DNA of 11,735 bases from Ruminococcaceae bacterium UBA5397 (GTDB lineage Bacteria > Bacillota > Clostridia > Oscillospirales > Acutalibacteraceae), in NCBI GenBank assembly GCA_002411615.1, contig DHOF01000166.1:1-11735 (forward strand). The letters run 5' to 3'. The notes beneath the pieces were generated by a model, which saw only the letters and a program-made list of their open reading frames with translations, was not told the DNA's origin and made no database searches. Made by a program: the position numbers and the translations under genes. Shown here one piece after another: positions 1-6,230 of this stretch (positions are counted from its first letter, which is position 1; every line of letters begins with the position of its first letter).

Positions 1-38
1 CCCGAAGGTCGTTGGTTCAAATCCGGCCCCCGCAACCA
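1..38 (+). tRNA. initiator tRNA-fMet, 3' part only
   Basis: The first 38 bases are the 3' half of a tRNA with encoded CCA. They read as the 3' side of the anticodon stem (CCCGAA), variable loop GGTC, T stem GTTGG, T loop TTCAAAT, T stem CCGGC, 3' acceptor strand CCCCGCA, discriminator A and CCA. The segment closely resembles the initiator tRNA of Bacillus as I remember it. The A at acceptor position 72 fits the C1-A72 mismatch that marks initiator tRNAs, but the 5' strand and the anticodon lie outside the window, so identity is inferred from the 3' half. It initiates translation with formyl-methionine. Confidence 0.85.
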
Positions 39-57
39 TGTGATACGGTCACATTAG

Positions 58-96
58 ATGCACAGCGGTTTTTGCCGCTGTGCATTCGTTTTTTCT
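58..96 (+). terminator. rho-independent terminator of the tRNA-fMet transcript
   Basis: A perfect 11-bp stem (ATGCACAGCGG at 58-68 with CCGCTGTGCAT at 75-85) closes a 6-nt loop and is followed by a run of six T at 89-94. It sits 20 bases after the tRNA 3' end and ends that transcript. Confidence 0.93.
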
Positions 97-201
97 AAGG
101 CTTGTGATTCTTTAAGCGCGGATTCCATCGTTACAAACCGCCACTTGCTTTTTGGGCGGGAACACAGTATTCAACTGAACATTTTTTATTTTGCAGCATT
201 T

Positions 202-251
202 GCCCTTTTTGAAATCTTTGGAGTTTTCAAGAAGGGCGTTGTTTTTATTTT
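202..251 (+). terminator. second terminator-like hairpin without an obvious gene
   Basis: GCCCTTTTTGAAA (202-214) pairs with TTTCAAGAAGGGC (225-237) as 13 bp with one G-T wobble, around a 10-nt loop. A T-rich tail follows (GTTGTTTTTATTTTA, 238-252). The shape is a good intrinsic terminator on the plus strand. No convincing gene lies between it and the tRNA terminator at 58-96. It may be a back-up terminator or the end of a small RNA. The rest of the 97-403 gap shows nothing else except the weak promoter at 333-362. Confidence 0.6.
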
Positions 252-332
252 ACAAGAGAATAAGCGCAGTCTTAAAGATTTATAGAAATCCGCTTCACAT
301 TGTAATCAGACTGATAACTTATGATTTCCTGA

Positions 333-362
333 TTGATAGCATAATAGTCGTTTTCATACAAA
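333..362 (+). promoter_or_regulatory. possible sigma-A promoter for the deformylase gene
   Basis: TTGATA (333-338) and TACAAA (357-362) are separated by 18 bases and lie about 40 bases before the start codon at 404. Each box matches the consensus at only four positions, so this is a plausible promoter rather than a strong one. Confidence 0.35.
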
Positions 363-403
363 ATTGATGTCGAAATATTTTTAAATGAGCAGGAGGCAAT
401 CGG

Positions 404-814
404 ATGGTTCGCGAAATTATGAAAGAGGTTGGGTTCCTTTCGCAAAAATCACAACCCGCTACAAAGGATGATCTGTCGGCTGCGGGGGATTTGCTGGAAA
501 CGCTGGAGGCTCATAAAGAGAGTTGCGTAGGGATGGCGGCAAATATGATTGGAGTCCATAAATGTATCATTGCCTTTGATAACGATGGAAAATACATGGT
601 AATGTTTAATCCGGAGATTATTAAAAAATCCCAGTCTTTTGAAACCGAGGAGGGCTGTTTGTCCCTGATTGGCATGCGCAAAGTAAAGCGTTGGAGATCC
701 ATCAAGGTACAGTATCAAAACAGCGACTTTCAAAGTCGGTATAAGACTTTTACCGGATGGACGGCACAAATTATTCAGCACGAGATCGACCACTGCGAAG
801 GAATCATTATCTGA
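404..814 (+). CDS. def: peptide deformylase family protein (short Clostridia type)
   Basis: The 136-aa product is a compact peptide deformylase, a metalloenzyme that removes the formyl group from the N-terminal methionine of new proteins. Motif I is GMAANMIG (residues 43-50), motif II is EGCLS (83-87) and motif III is HEIDH (126-130). Metal ligands Cys85, His126 and His130 and catalytic Glu127 are all present. In canonical enzymes motif I ends AAPQxG; here the conserved Gln that stabilises the transition state is Met48 and the Pro is Asn47. That variant belongs to a recognisable short paralogue group in Firmicutes, so activity is likely but not certain. AGGAGG (391-396) lies 7 bases before the ATG. 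The gene stands alone, downstream of an initiator tRNA, a thematically apt neighbour since both belong to formyl-methionine metabolism. It may be a second copy beside a standard deformylase elsewhere. Confidence 0.88.
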   Translation: MVREIMKEVGFLSQKSQPATKDDLSAAGDLLETLEAHKESCVGMAANMIGVHKCIIAFDNDGKYMVMFNPEIIKKSQSFETEEGCLSLIGMRKVKRWRSIKVQYQNSDFQSRYKTFTGWTAQIIQHEIDHCEGIII

Positions 815-883
815 AAGATGGTACAGCACATGAAAATTGATTTTGTATGGCCGTAACCCGCAGAAAACACCTGGATTTGAACA

Positions 884-921
884 AAAAAATCCGGAGCCGT
901 CAAGAAATTTGACAGCTCCGG
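884..921 (-). terminator. terminator of the minus-strand PPOX gene
   Basis: CCGGAGC (891-897) pairs with GCTCCGG (915-921), and after one C/A mismatch GTCAA (899-903) pairs with TTGAC (909-913), leaving a 5-nt loop. The A-run at 884-889 becomes the T-run when read on the minus strand, 28 bases after the stop at 950. On the plus strand no T-run follows, so it is less likely to end the deformylase transcript. Confidence 0.85.
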
Positions 922-949
922 CAGCAAAAATAATCGATTGTATTACCTG

Positions 950-1342
950 TTAAAATTGATAGGTCTTAGGTTCTGCTGAGAAGGAAAATATCGTTGCGGT
1001 AACATTTGTCAGATAGAACACGGTGGTGTTTCCATCGTCGGCTTTATACATTTTCTGAAGAGAGGGGTATGCTTTTAGCATACTTTCCTTAGGCTCAATC
1101 CTGTCATCCTCGATGGCGGTTGCTTCAACACGAATCCATTGATCGCCGACTGTGGCGCTGATTTCAATCTTTGGATTTGCCTTAATCTGCCGATATACTT
1201 TTTTAACCTTGCCTGTTTGGATATAAAGTTTGTCTTCAAAAATGTTTATGGTGCCGAATGGGCGAACCCTTGGCTGGTTTCCATCCTCTGTTGCAAGAAA
1301 ATAAGTATTGGCTTCCTTTAAAAAATCGTAGACTTCTTTCAT
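950..1342 (-). CDS. pyridoxamine 5'-phosphate oxidase-like (PPOX fold) protein
   Basis: The 130-aa product has the split beta-barrel pattern of small PPOX-like flavin-binding proteins: an N-terminal helix, then FLATEDGNQPRVRPFG at about residues 15-30, a strand INIFEDKLYIQTG, a KANPKIEISA strand and a C-terminal strand ending in FSFSAEPKTYQF. Such proteins bind FMN or F420-like cofactors, usually as dimers, and many act as small reductases or detoxifying enzymes; the substrate cannot be told here. I place the start at the ATG at 1342 because GGAGG (1352-1356 on the minus strand) lies 9 bases upstream; a longer frame to 1381 lacks a ribosome binding site. The gene is divergent from the HxlR-type regulator at 1473, an arrangement typical of a redox- or electrophile-responsive repressor controlling a small flavoprotein. 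It ends at a strong terminator. Family call is confident, function is not. Confidence 0.85.
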   Translation of the reverse strand: MKEVYDFLKEANTYFLATEDGNQPRVRPFGTINIFEDKLYIQTGKVKKVYRQIKANPKIEISATVGDQWIRVEATAIEDDRIEPKESMLKAYPSLQKMYKADDGNTTVFYLTNVTATIFSFSAEPKTYQF

Positions 1343-1398
1343 GAATTCACGCCTCCAATAAAAAGATTGATTTAAAAACATTTCAACACTATAATAAA

Positions 1399-1428
1399 AG
1401 CATAGTTTTATAAATTATTCAAGTACAA
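1399..1428 (-). promoter_or_regulatory. possible promoter of the PPOX gene
   Basis: Read on the minus strand, TTGTAC (1428-1423) and TATGCT (1404-1399) are 18 bases apart and point at the PPOX gene start at 1342. The region is very AT-rich, so other pairings are possible and this one is tentative. Confidence 0.3.
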
Positions 1429-1443
1429 TATTTTAATATAGTA

Positions 1444-1461
1444 AGTATCTTTTTAGATACT
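1444..1461. promoter_or_regulatory. inverted repeat, candidate HxlR operator
   Basis: AGTATCT (1444-1450) and AGATACT (1455-1461) form a perfect 7-bp inverted repeat around TTTT, eleven bases before the hxlR start codon and within the divergent intergenic region. HxlR-family repressors bind short AT-rich dyads in such regions and commonly regulate themselves and the divergent gene. The repeat is seen; its role as operator is inferred. Confidence 0.55.
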
Positions 1462-1472
1462 AAAGAGGGAAA

Positions 1473-1811
1473 ATGGAAAAAGATTTATTTGGGATCTGTC
1501 CCTATGTCACTTCACAGAAACTGCTCACGGGAAAATGGACCCTGTTGATTATGTATAATTTGAGTCTCAGAACCATGCGGTTCAATGAGCTGCAAAGAGA
1601 ACTGCCCAACCTGACTCAGGCAACGTTATCCAAGCAGCTTCACATGCTGGAGGAGAATGGGCTGCTAATTCGTACGTCTTATAATCAAATTCCACCCAAA
1701 GTGGAATATTCACTCTCTAGTCTCGGACAGCATTTTAAGCCCGTCTTAGATGCGATCAAGGTATGGGGGAATGAGTATATTGACTTTTTGAAAAAGTCCA
1801 AAAAGGTCTAA
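1473..1811 (+). CDS. HxlR-family winged-helix transcriptional regulator
   Basis: The 112-aa protein is a single MarR-like winged helix-turn-helix of the HxlR (DUF24) family. Recognition features are the N-terminal Cys9 followed by Pro10, the LLTGKWTLLIMYNL helix (about 18-31), RFNELQRELPNLTQATLSKQLHMLEENGLL (36-65), which is the recognition helix region, and the wing PPKVEYSLSSLG (73-84). Cys9 is the residue that senses quinones, aldehydes or disulfide stress in studied members such as YodB and HypR. The start is preceded by GAGGG (1465-1469 region). It is divergent from the PPOX-like gene and a perfect inverted repeat lies just upstream, so autoregulation and control of the flavoprotein are the natural inference. 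Length is normal for the family. Confidence 0.93.
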   Translation: MEKDLFGICPYVTSQKLLTGKWTLLIMYNLSLRTMRFNELQRELPNLTQATLSKQLHMLEENGLLIRTSYNQIPPKVEYSLSSLGQHFKPVLDAIKVWGNEYIDFLKKSKKV

Positions 1812-1928
1812 GAGATGATGTTTCATAATTTTGCGATAGATACAGGAATAGACTTTTATGGTTGCTCAGTTGTGCTATTTTGGGAATTTGGACCATTTCA
1901 GCATGGAAGTATGATCGAACCTGCCGCA

Positions 1929-1979
1929 AAGAAAAGAGCCAATCTGTATTTTGCACAGATTGACCCTTTTCTTGATTTT
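1929..1979. terminator. bidirectional terminator between convergent genes
   Basis: An outer stem AAGAAAAG (1929-1936) with CTTTTCTT (1966-1973) and an inner stem CAATCTGT (1940-1947) with ACAGATTG (1955-1962) are both perfect 8-bp pairings, separated by a 3x3 internal loop and capped by 7 bases. T-rich sequence lies on the 3' side in both directions. It lies between hxlR (plus) and the TIM-barrel gene (minus), 118 bases past the hxlR stop and directly after the minus-strand stop. Confidence 0.75.
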
Positions 1980-1980
1980 G

Positions 1981-2658
1981 CTATAATTGGTTTGATTCTT
2001 CGCGATAGGAAGTCATCAGATTTTTAAATAGTTCTGCCGCAGTCGGGGGAGTGTAGGTGATTGCATTTGCACCGGCGTCGATTGTACGAAGGATAGCGTC
2101 GTCGGTGGACCCTCCGGTAGCAATGATCGGAACTTTTGGAAAGCGTTTGCGAATTTCAGAGACAACGAACGGAGTGCGTGCAGCGGCTGAAACGTTTAAA
2201 ATGCTGGCTCCGCTTTCCAACCGCTTTTCAATATCGGTCTTTTCAGAGACGACAGTAATCGTGATCGGAATATTAATCTTTTCCGAAACAAAAGTAAGCG
2301 TTTCATCTGGAGTTGGTGCATTGACGACTACACCAGCAGCGCCAAGATATTCCGCATTTTCGGCGAGATTAGTTACACGCTTTCCGCGGGTTGTGCCGCC
2401 GCCGACCCCAATAAAAACAGGAACGTCCGCACAGGTAATGATGGAGTTGGCAATGATCGGCTGCGGTGTAAATGGATAGACGGCCATTATGGCATCAGCG
2501 TTGCAGTTCCTGATGATGGCGATATCGGTGGAAAACAGCAATGATTTTATCAGCTTGCCCATTACACGTACGCCGCAGACTTCATTGATGACCATTGGAA
2601 TTTTGATCATATGCTTTCTTAAAGCGCCTTCCAATTCCGGAACAAACTCACTTTTCAT
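1981..2658 (-). CDS. uncharacterised TIM-barrel (phosphate-binding type) protein
   Basis: The 225-aa product has the alternating strand-helix pattern of a (beta/alpha)8 barrel. Strands can be seen at IPMVINEV (20-27), TDIAIIRNCN (44-53), DVPVFIGVGGG (78-88), GAAGVVVNAPTPDE (106-119), IPITITVVS (130-138), GASILNVSAA (150-159), VPIIATGGS (176-184) and GANAITYTPPT (196-206). The GVGGGTTRGKR and ATGGSTDDAI loops resemble phosphate-binding loops of ribulose-phosphate-binding or thiazole-synthase-like barrels. Close relatives in Clostridia are often labelled hydrolase without experimental basis; I know of no established reaction. The ATG at 2658 is chosen over an in-frame ATG at 2691 because GAGGG lies 10 bases before it and because the predicted promoter would leave the upstream ATG with almost no leader. 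It stands alone, so context gives no clue to function. Confidence 0.75.
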   Translation of the reverse strand: MKSEFVPELEGALRKHMIKIPMVINEVCGVRVMGKLIKSLLFSTDIAIIRNCNADAIMAVYPFTPQPIIANSIITCADVPVFIGVGGGTTRGKRVTNLAENAEYLGAAGVVVNAPTPDETLTFVSEKINIPITITVVSEKTDIEKRLESGASILNVSAAARTPFVVSEIRKRFPKVPIIATGGSTDDAILRTIDAGANAITYTPPTAAELFKNLMTSYREESNQL

Positions 2659-2702
2659 AATTCCGATTCCCTCTCTTTCCAAATAATTCATTTGTGTAAG
2701 AT

Positions 2703-2731
2703 ATTCTATACTGAATGAAATCTAAAGTCAA
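2703..2731 (-). promoter_or_regulatory. sigma-A promoter of the TIM-barrel gene
   Basis: On the minus strand TTGACT (2731-2726) and TAGAAT (2708-2703) are spaced by exactly 17 bases, five of six matches in each box. Transcription would begin near 2696 and give a leader of about 38 nt before the ATG at 2658. Confidence 0.75.
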
Positions 2732-2792
2732 AGAATAATTTATGAATGGGGATTTAATTTTTTATGGGTTTAAAAGAAAATAAATTATATAA

Positions 2793-2813
2793 GATTATAT
2801 AATCATATATAAT
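2793..2813 (+). promoter_or_regulatory. AT-rich palindrome and -10-like boxes before the DUF5662 gene
   Basis: GATTATATAATC (2793-2804) is a perfect 12-bp palindrome containing TATAAT (2798-2803). A second TATAAT follows at 2808-2813, about 50 bases before the start codon at 2866. No good -35 box is visible at 17 bases from either. The palindrome could be an operator overlapping the promoter, or only a result of the very AT-rich composition. Confidence 0.4.
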
Positions 2814-2865
2814 AGAAAAGGAAAAAGAAAAACAGAAGACAAAATCTTTCTGAGAGGAAAATTTT

Positions 2866-3402
2866 ATGTTGCATCCGATTAAACATTTTCGGACAGTCAG
2901 CCACCATCGATGGCTTGTCTTAAAATACTGTTTTCGTATTGGTCTTTATAAACAAGGACTTTTGCATGATTTGTCCAAATTTTCACCGACAGAATTTTGG
3001 GCAGGTGCAAAATATTATCAGGGGAATCGGAGTCCAAATGATGCACAGCGTTTAAAAGCAGGATACAGTGCCGCATGGCTGCATCATAAAGGACGTAACC
3101 GGCATCATCTGGAATACTGGATCGACTATTCTACAGGGGCTGATCATCAGCTTTGCGGAATGGAGATTCCGCCGCGCTATGTGGCGGAGATGATTTGTGA
3201 CCGGATTGCCGCCAGCCGCACTTATCGCGGAAGCCTTTATTCTGACAGCGATCCGTATGAGTATTATATGCGTTCCAGAGATCATTATATTCTTCATCCG
3301 AAGACCCGTGGCTATTTAGAAAAGTACCTGCGTATGTTGAAACAAGAGGGCGAAAAAAAGACATTTCTTTCTTTAAGAGAATGGGTTCATTCGAAAAACT
3401 GA
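2866..3402 (+). CDS. DUF5662 family protein
   Basis: The 178-aa protein matches the pattern of a family common in Firmicutes, catalogued as DUF5662 and sometimes mislabelled catalase. It is rich in His and Tyr. Conserved-looking blocks are LLHDLSKFSPTEFW (32-45), AWLHHKGRNRHHLEYW (70-85), an acidic block with PPRYVAEMICDRIAAS, and YYMRSRDHYILHPKT near the end. The HD pair (His34-Asp35) followed by His73, His74, His80 and His81 is reminiscent of a helical HD-type metal site, so a metal-dependent hydrolase is possible, but no activity is established as far as I know. AGAGG (about 2852-2856) precedes the ATG. The gene has its own terminator and appears monocistronic. No signal peptide or membrane segment is seen. 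Confidence 0.8.
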   Translation: MLHPIKHFRTVSHHRWLVLKYCFRIGLYKQGLLHDLSKFSPTEFWAGAKYYQGNRSPNDAQRLKAGYSAAWLHHKGRNRHHLEYWIDYSTGADHQLCGMEIPPRYVAEMICDRIAASRTYRGSLYSDSDPYEYYMRSRDHYILHPKTRGYLEKYLRMLKQEGEKKTFLSLREWVHSKN

Positions 3403-3423
3403 CAGGCTTCTACAAACGGATTG

Positions 3424-3460
3424 TGCACTTTGCATAAAAAAATGCAAAGTGCATTTTTTT
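3424..3460 (+). terminator. terminator of the DUF5662 gene
   Basis: TGCACTTTGCAT (3424-3435) and ATGCAAAGTGCA (3442-3453) form a perfect 12-bp stem around an A-rich 6-nt loop, followed by seven T (3454-3460), 22 bases after the stop codon. The A-rich loop could give weak function on the other strand, but no minus-strand gene ends here. Confidence 0.95.
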
Positions 3461-3502
3461 ATAAGCAATTTCTTATAACATATAGCAGTTTTCGTATCAT
3501 AA

Positions 3503-3531
3503 TTGCGTAATCTTGCTGTTTTCAGTACAAT
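3503..3531 (+). promoter_or_regulatory. sigma-A promoter of the symporter gene
   Basis: TTGCGT (3503-3508) and TACAAT (3526-3531) are separated by 17 bases. Transcription would start near 3538 and leave a 112-nt leader before the TTG start codon at 3650. The leader holds a very purine-rich stretch with two GGAGG cores (3550-3559) that is not followed by an ATG. Confidence 0.65.
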
Positions 3532-3649
3532 GCAGACAGAAAAGAAAAAGGAGGGGAGGGGATCAAAAAAGTTTTGTGTCCCGGGAACGCAAAACGAAAA
3601 AGTAAAGGTAATTTGTGTGCCATTCATATCAAGATAGGGGGCATAAAGA

Positions 3650-4996
3650 TTGGAAGTTATTGAAAAAAGTCAAGAAGCCACAACTGAATTGAAAAACGGA
3701 AACGGTAAAAATTCTAAACGAAAAAAGATGAAGCTCCATATTAAAATTTTTGTATTTCTATTTGCAGGAATTGTTTTTGGATATGTGCTCAATATAATGG
3801 GCGGTACCGGAAATCCAGTCATTAACAGTTACATACTCCCATTTTTGCAATTTATCGGAGATGTGTTTTTAAAACTCATCAAGATGATTGTGGTACCATT
3901 GGTATTCTTCTGTATCATTGACGCGGCACTCTCTTTAGGAGATGTTAAAAAACTGCGGAGCATCGGGGTTAAAACAATTGTATGGTTTCTCGGAAGCTCG
4001 GCACTTGCCGCCACGATCGGATTGATACTTGCAAATCTGATTAAACCAGGAGTAGGCGTTACTTTTTCAGGTGATGTAAGTACGGTAGAAATAAAAGAAC
4101 TTCCAGGCGTTTATCAGACAATTCTGGATCTTATTCCAAATAATCCGTTTGCTTCTCTTACGAACGGAGATATGATGCCGATTATTGTATTCTCTCTGTT
4201 TTTAGGGTTTGCATTGATTGGCTTAGGCGAACATGGAAAACCGCTTGCCGATGTTATCTCTCTATGTTCCGAAGTGATGTTCAAGATTGTAAACAGCATT
4301 CTGGTAATTATCCCTTATGGTGTATTTGGCTTGATGTCTGTTGCAATGGCAAAATACGGAGTCGCAATTTTTGGGCCGGTGCTTAAATTTATTGCAACCG
4401 ATTATCTTGCCAATGCAATCATGGTGATTGTTGTCTATTCAGTTTTTCTTCGCTTTATTGGAAAAGTCAGCCCCATTATGTTCTGGAAAAAAGCGTTTGA
4501 ACCTTGGATGATCGCATTTAGCACTTGTACTTCTTCTGCGGCCCTGCCGGTTTCGATGGAAGTTGCACCCAAACGTCTTGGTGTTCCAAAAGATATCGCA
4601 AGCTTTGTGCTACCATTGGGTGCTACTGCAAATATGAATGGTACCTGTATCTATTTTGGAATTATTGTTCTATTTGCTTCTCAGCTTTATGGTGTCAACC
4701 TTTCGATAGAGCAGCAGATTATGCTGGTTTTACAGGCAACCTTTCTCAGCGTCGGCTGCGCGGCAACCCCTCAGATTGGACTGGTTATCAGTATTACTTT
4801 GCTTACTCAAATGGGGCTGCCACTGGAAGCAACAGCTCTGGTTGCCGGTATTTATCGCATTATTGATCAGGCACATACCTCGACGAACTCTTCCGGAGAT
4901 CTTGTAACATCTGTGTGTATCGCATCCATGGAAAAAGAGCTGGATCGCGATATGTATAATGACCCTAATGCCGGCAGAGATGAACAGGCGGCTTGA
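3650..4996 (+). CDS. dicarboxylate/amino acid:cation symporter (DAACS, GltP-like), divergent binding site
   Basis: The 448-aa membrane protein belongs to the glutamate/dicarboxylate symporter family, trimers that use an elevator mechanism with Na+ or H+. After a polar, lysine-rich N-terminus (1-30) come the expected hydrophobic segments. Family landmarks are the Ser/Thr-rich HP1 loop STCTSSAALP (291-300), the TM7 block NMNGT (328-332), the HP2 loop VGCAATPQIG (368-377) and TM8 with Asp406, Thr410, Asn413 and Asp417. Three positions depart from the usual pattern: NMDGT is NMNGT (Asn330), the HP2 tip lacks the usual glycine-rich sequence, and the TM8 Arg that binds an acidic side chain (Arg397 in GltPh) is His409. 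A plain glutamate or aspartate transporter is therefore doubtful. The start is TTG, supported by AGGGGG (3636-3641) 8 bases upstream; the next ATG would be residue 27. No terminator separates it from the M29 gene 89 bases downstream. Confidence 0.93.
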   Translation: MEVIEKSQEATTELKNGNGKNSKRKKMKLHIKIFVFLFAGIVFGYVLNIMGGTGNPVINSYILPFLQFIGDVFLKLIKMIVVPLVFFCIIDAALSLGDVKKLRSIGVKTIVWFLGSSALAATIGLILANLIKPGVGVTFSGDVSTVEIKELPGVYQTILDLIPNNPFASLTNGDMMPIIVFSLFLGFALIGLGEHGKPLADVISLCSEVMFKIVNSILVIIPYGVFGLMSVAMAKYGVAIFGPVLKFIATDYLANAIMVIVVYSVFLRFIGKVSPIMFWKKAFEPWMIAFSTCTSSAALPVSMEVAPKRLGVPKDIASFVLPLGATANMNGTCIYFGIIVLFASQLYGVNLSIEQQIMLVLQATFLSVGCAATPQIGLVISITLLTQMGLPLEATALVAGIYRIIDQAHTSTNSSGDLVTSVCIASMEKELDRDMYNDPNAGRDEQAA

Positions 4997-5085
4997 ACCT
5001 AAATCCTTTAATCCTTTTGGAATATTTTCAATGATTAAACATAAAAAGTTGTTCGAATTTTAGTTGAATAAGGGGTGTATTAAAA

Positions 5086-6087
5086 ATGGAAGATAACAGA
5101 ATTATTGAGTGTGTGGAACGCGCGGACTATATTCTTTCTAACCTAATGGCAGTGAAACCCGGCGAAGAGGTTTTGATCGCAATTGATCCTCAGACGGATA
5201 TGCGTATGGCAAATGCGATGGCAGCAGCTGCTTTGAAATGCGGTGCAGAATACAACATTAGTATGATGCCGATTCGCGGCAAAGACAAGGCCACTATTTT
5301 TCCAAAGACTTTGGAAAGCGCAATGGAGGTCTGCGATGTTTTTGTCGGCATGACTACGGCTTCCGGTGCAGCAATTTATAATAACCGCTTGAAGGAACTC
5401 ATCAATGAGAAAAAGCTGCGCGAAGTTTCTATCTGCCTGCGTAGCATTGATAATTTTACACGTGGCGGCGCTTTGGCAGACTATGAGGAAGTTTATAAAG
5501 ACGGGGAGAAGTTGCAAAAAATTTGGAGAGGTCATAAGAAAGCTCATATCACAACCCCGGCCGGCACTGATCTTTATATGGAAATGAACGATATGGAGCC
5601 CATTATTGAGTGTGGGATTGCCAGAAATCCAGGAGATGCAATGGCATGGTCAGACGGCGAAGTTTCTCTTGGACCAGTGATCGGCAGTACCCGCGGGAAA
5701 TTGGTTATTGACGGACCAATCTGCTACTATGGATGTCCGACAACGCCAGTCGAGCTGAAAATTAAAGATGGCCGCATTGTCGAGGTCGTAGGGGGAGACT
5801 CCAAAATCTGCAAGGAAATCCGCCGCCAAATTGCAGAGATTAAAGACAGCGACAATATTGCAGAGATTGGTCTGGGACTGAATCCGGCATGCCTTTTTAA
5901 CGGTGATTTTGAAGAAGAGAAAAAAGCACGCGGTACTTGCCATATTGCAATGGGCAATGGCTATTATTACGGTCAACCTGCTCGGTCTACAGTCCACATT
6001 GATATGGTACAGTACAATCCGACAGTCGTTTTTGATGATGAAGTGGTCATCGTAAAGGACGGAAAGGTTGTTTGTCTGGGTGACTAA
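5086..6087 (+). CDS. M29 family metallopeptidase-like protein (aminopeptidase T / NicX-like)
   Basis: The 333-aa protein fits the M29 (thermophilic aminopeptidase) superfamily, which includes leucyl-type aminopeptidases and the iron-dependent ring-cleaving NicX dioxygenase. Residues 1-150 form the N-terminal Rossmann-like half; the C-terminal half carries the metal site. The five ligands known from aminopeptidase T map to Glu192 (GEVSLGP), Glu260 (EIGLGLNP), His286 (HIAMG), His304 and Asp306 (HID), so the site is complete. At 333 residues it is shorter than classical M29 peptidases (about 410) and closer to the NicX-like branch. In an anaerobe an oxygen-using reaction is unlikely, so a hydrolase is the safer guess; the substrate is unknown. 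AAGGGGTG (5069-5076) precedes the ATG. It follows the divergent symporter by 89 bases and precedes the LysR-type gene, suggesting uptake plus processing of the same compound. Confidence 0.83.
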   Translation: MEDNRIIECVERADYILSNLMAVKPGEEVLIAIDPQTDMRMANAMAAAALKCGAEYNISMMPIRGKDKATIFPKTLESAMEVCDVFVGMTTASGAAIYNNRLKELINEKKLREVSICLRSIDNFTRGGALADYEEVYKDGEKLQKIWRGHKKAHITTPAGTDLYMEMNDMEPIIECGIARNPGDAMAWSDGEVSLGPVIGSTRGKLVIDGPICYYGCPTTPVELKIKDGRIVEVVGGDSKICKEIRRQIAEIKDSDNIAEIGLGLNPACLFNGDFEEEKKARGTCHIAMGNGYYYGQPARSTVHIDMVQYNPTVVFDDEVVIVKDGKVVCLGD

Positions 6088-6230
6088 TAGCTTCGCAAGA
6101 GTAATTGCTTTGATTTGCTTTTTTAAATCTTTATACTCGTTCCCATCAAATGGGTAATTCGCTCCTAAAATGACATTTTTTGGAATACTTAAAAAATAAG
6201 ACAAATTTGCTTTTCGTTTTTTAAAAAACT

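Noticed and set aside
58..285. 75-codon plus-strand open frame after the tRNA
   Set aside because: Its start lies inside the tRNA terminator stem and its end crosses a second terminator hairpin; no ribosome binding site or family resemblance.
1815..2027. 70-codon plus-strand frame after hxlR
   Set aside because: It runs through the bidirectional terminator into the antisense of the TIM-barrel gene and has no ribosome binding site.
3571..3595. Hairpin GTTTTGTGT/ACGCAAAAC with an A-run on its 5' side, a terminator shape on the minus strand
   Set aside because: No minus-strand gene ends there, and on the plus strand no T-run follows; at most a leader structure.
5650..6204. 184-codon minus-strand frame overlapping the M29 gene and its downstream gap
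   Set aside because: Most of it is antisense to the M29 gene and it resembles no family; the non-overlapping N-terminal part alone is too short to support a remnant gene.
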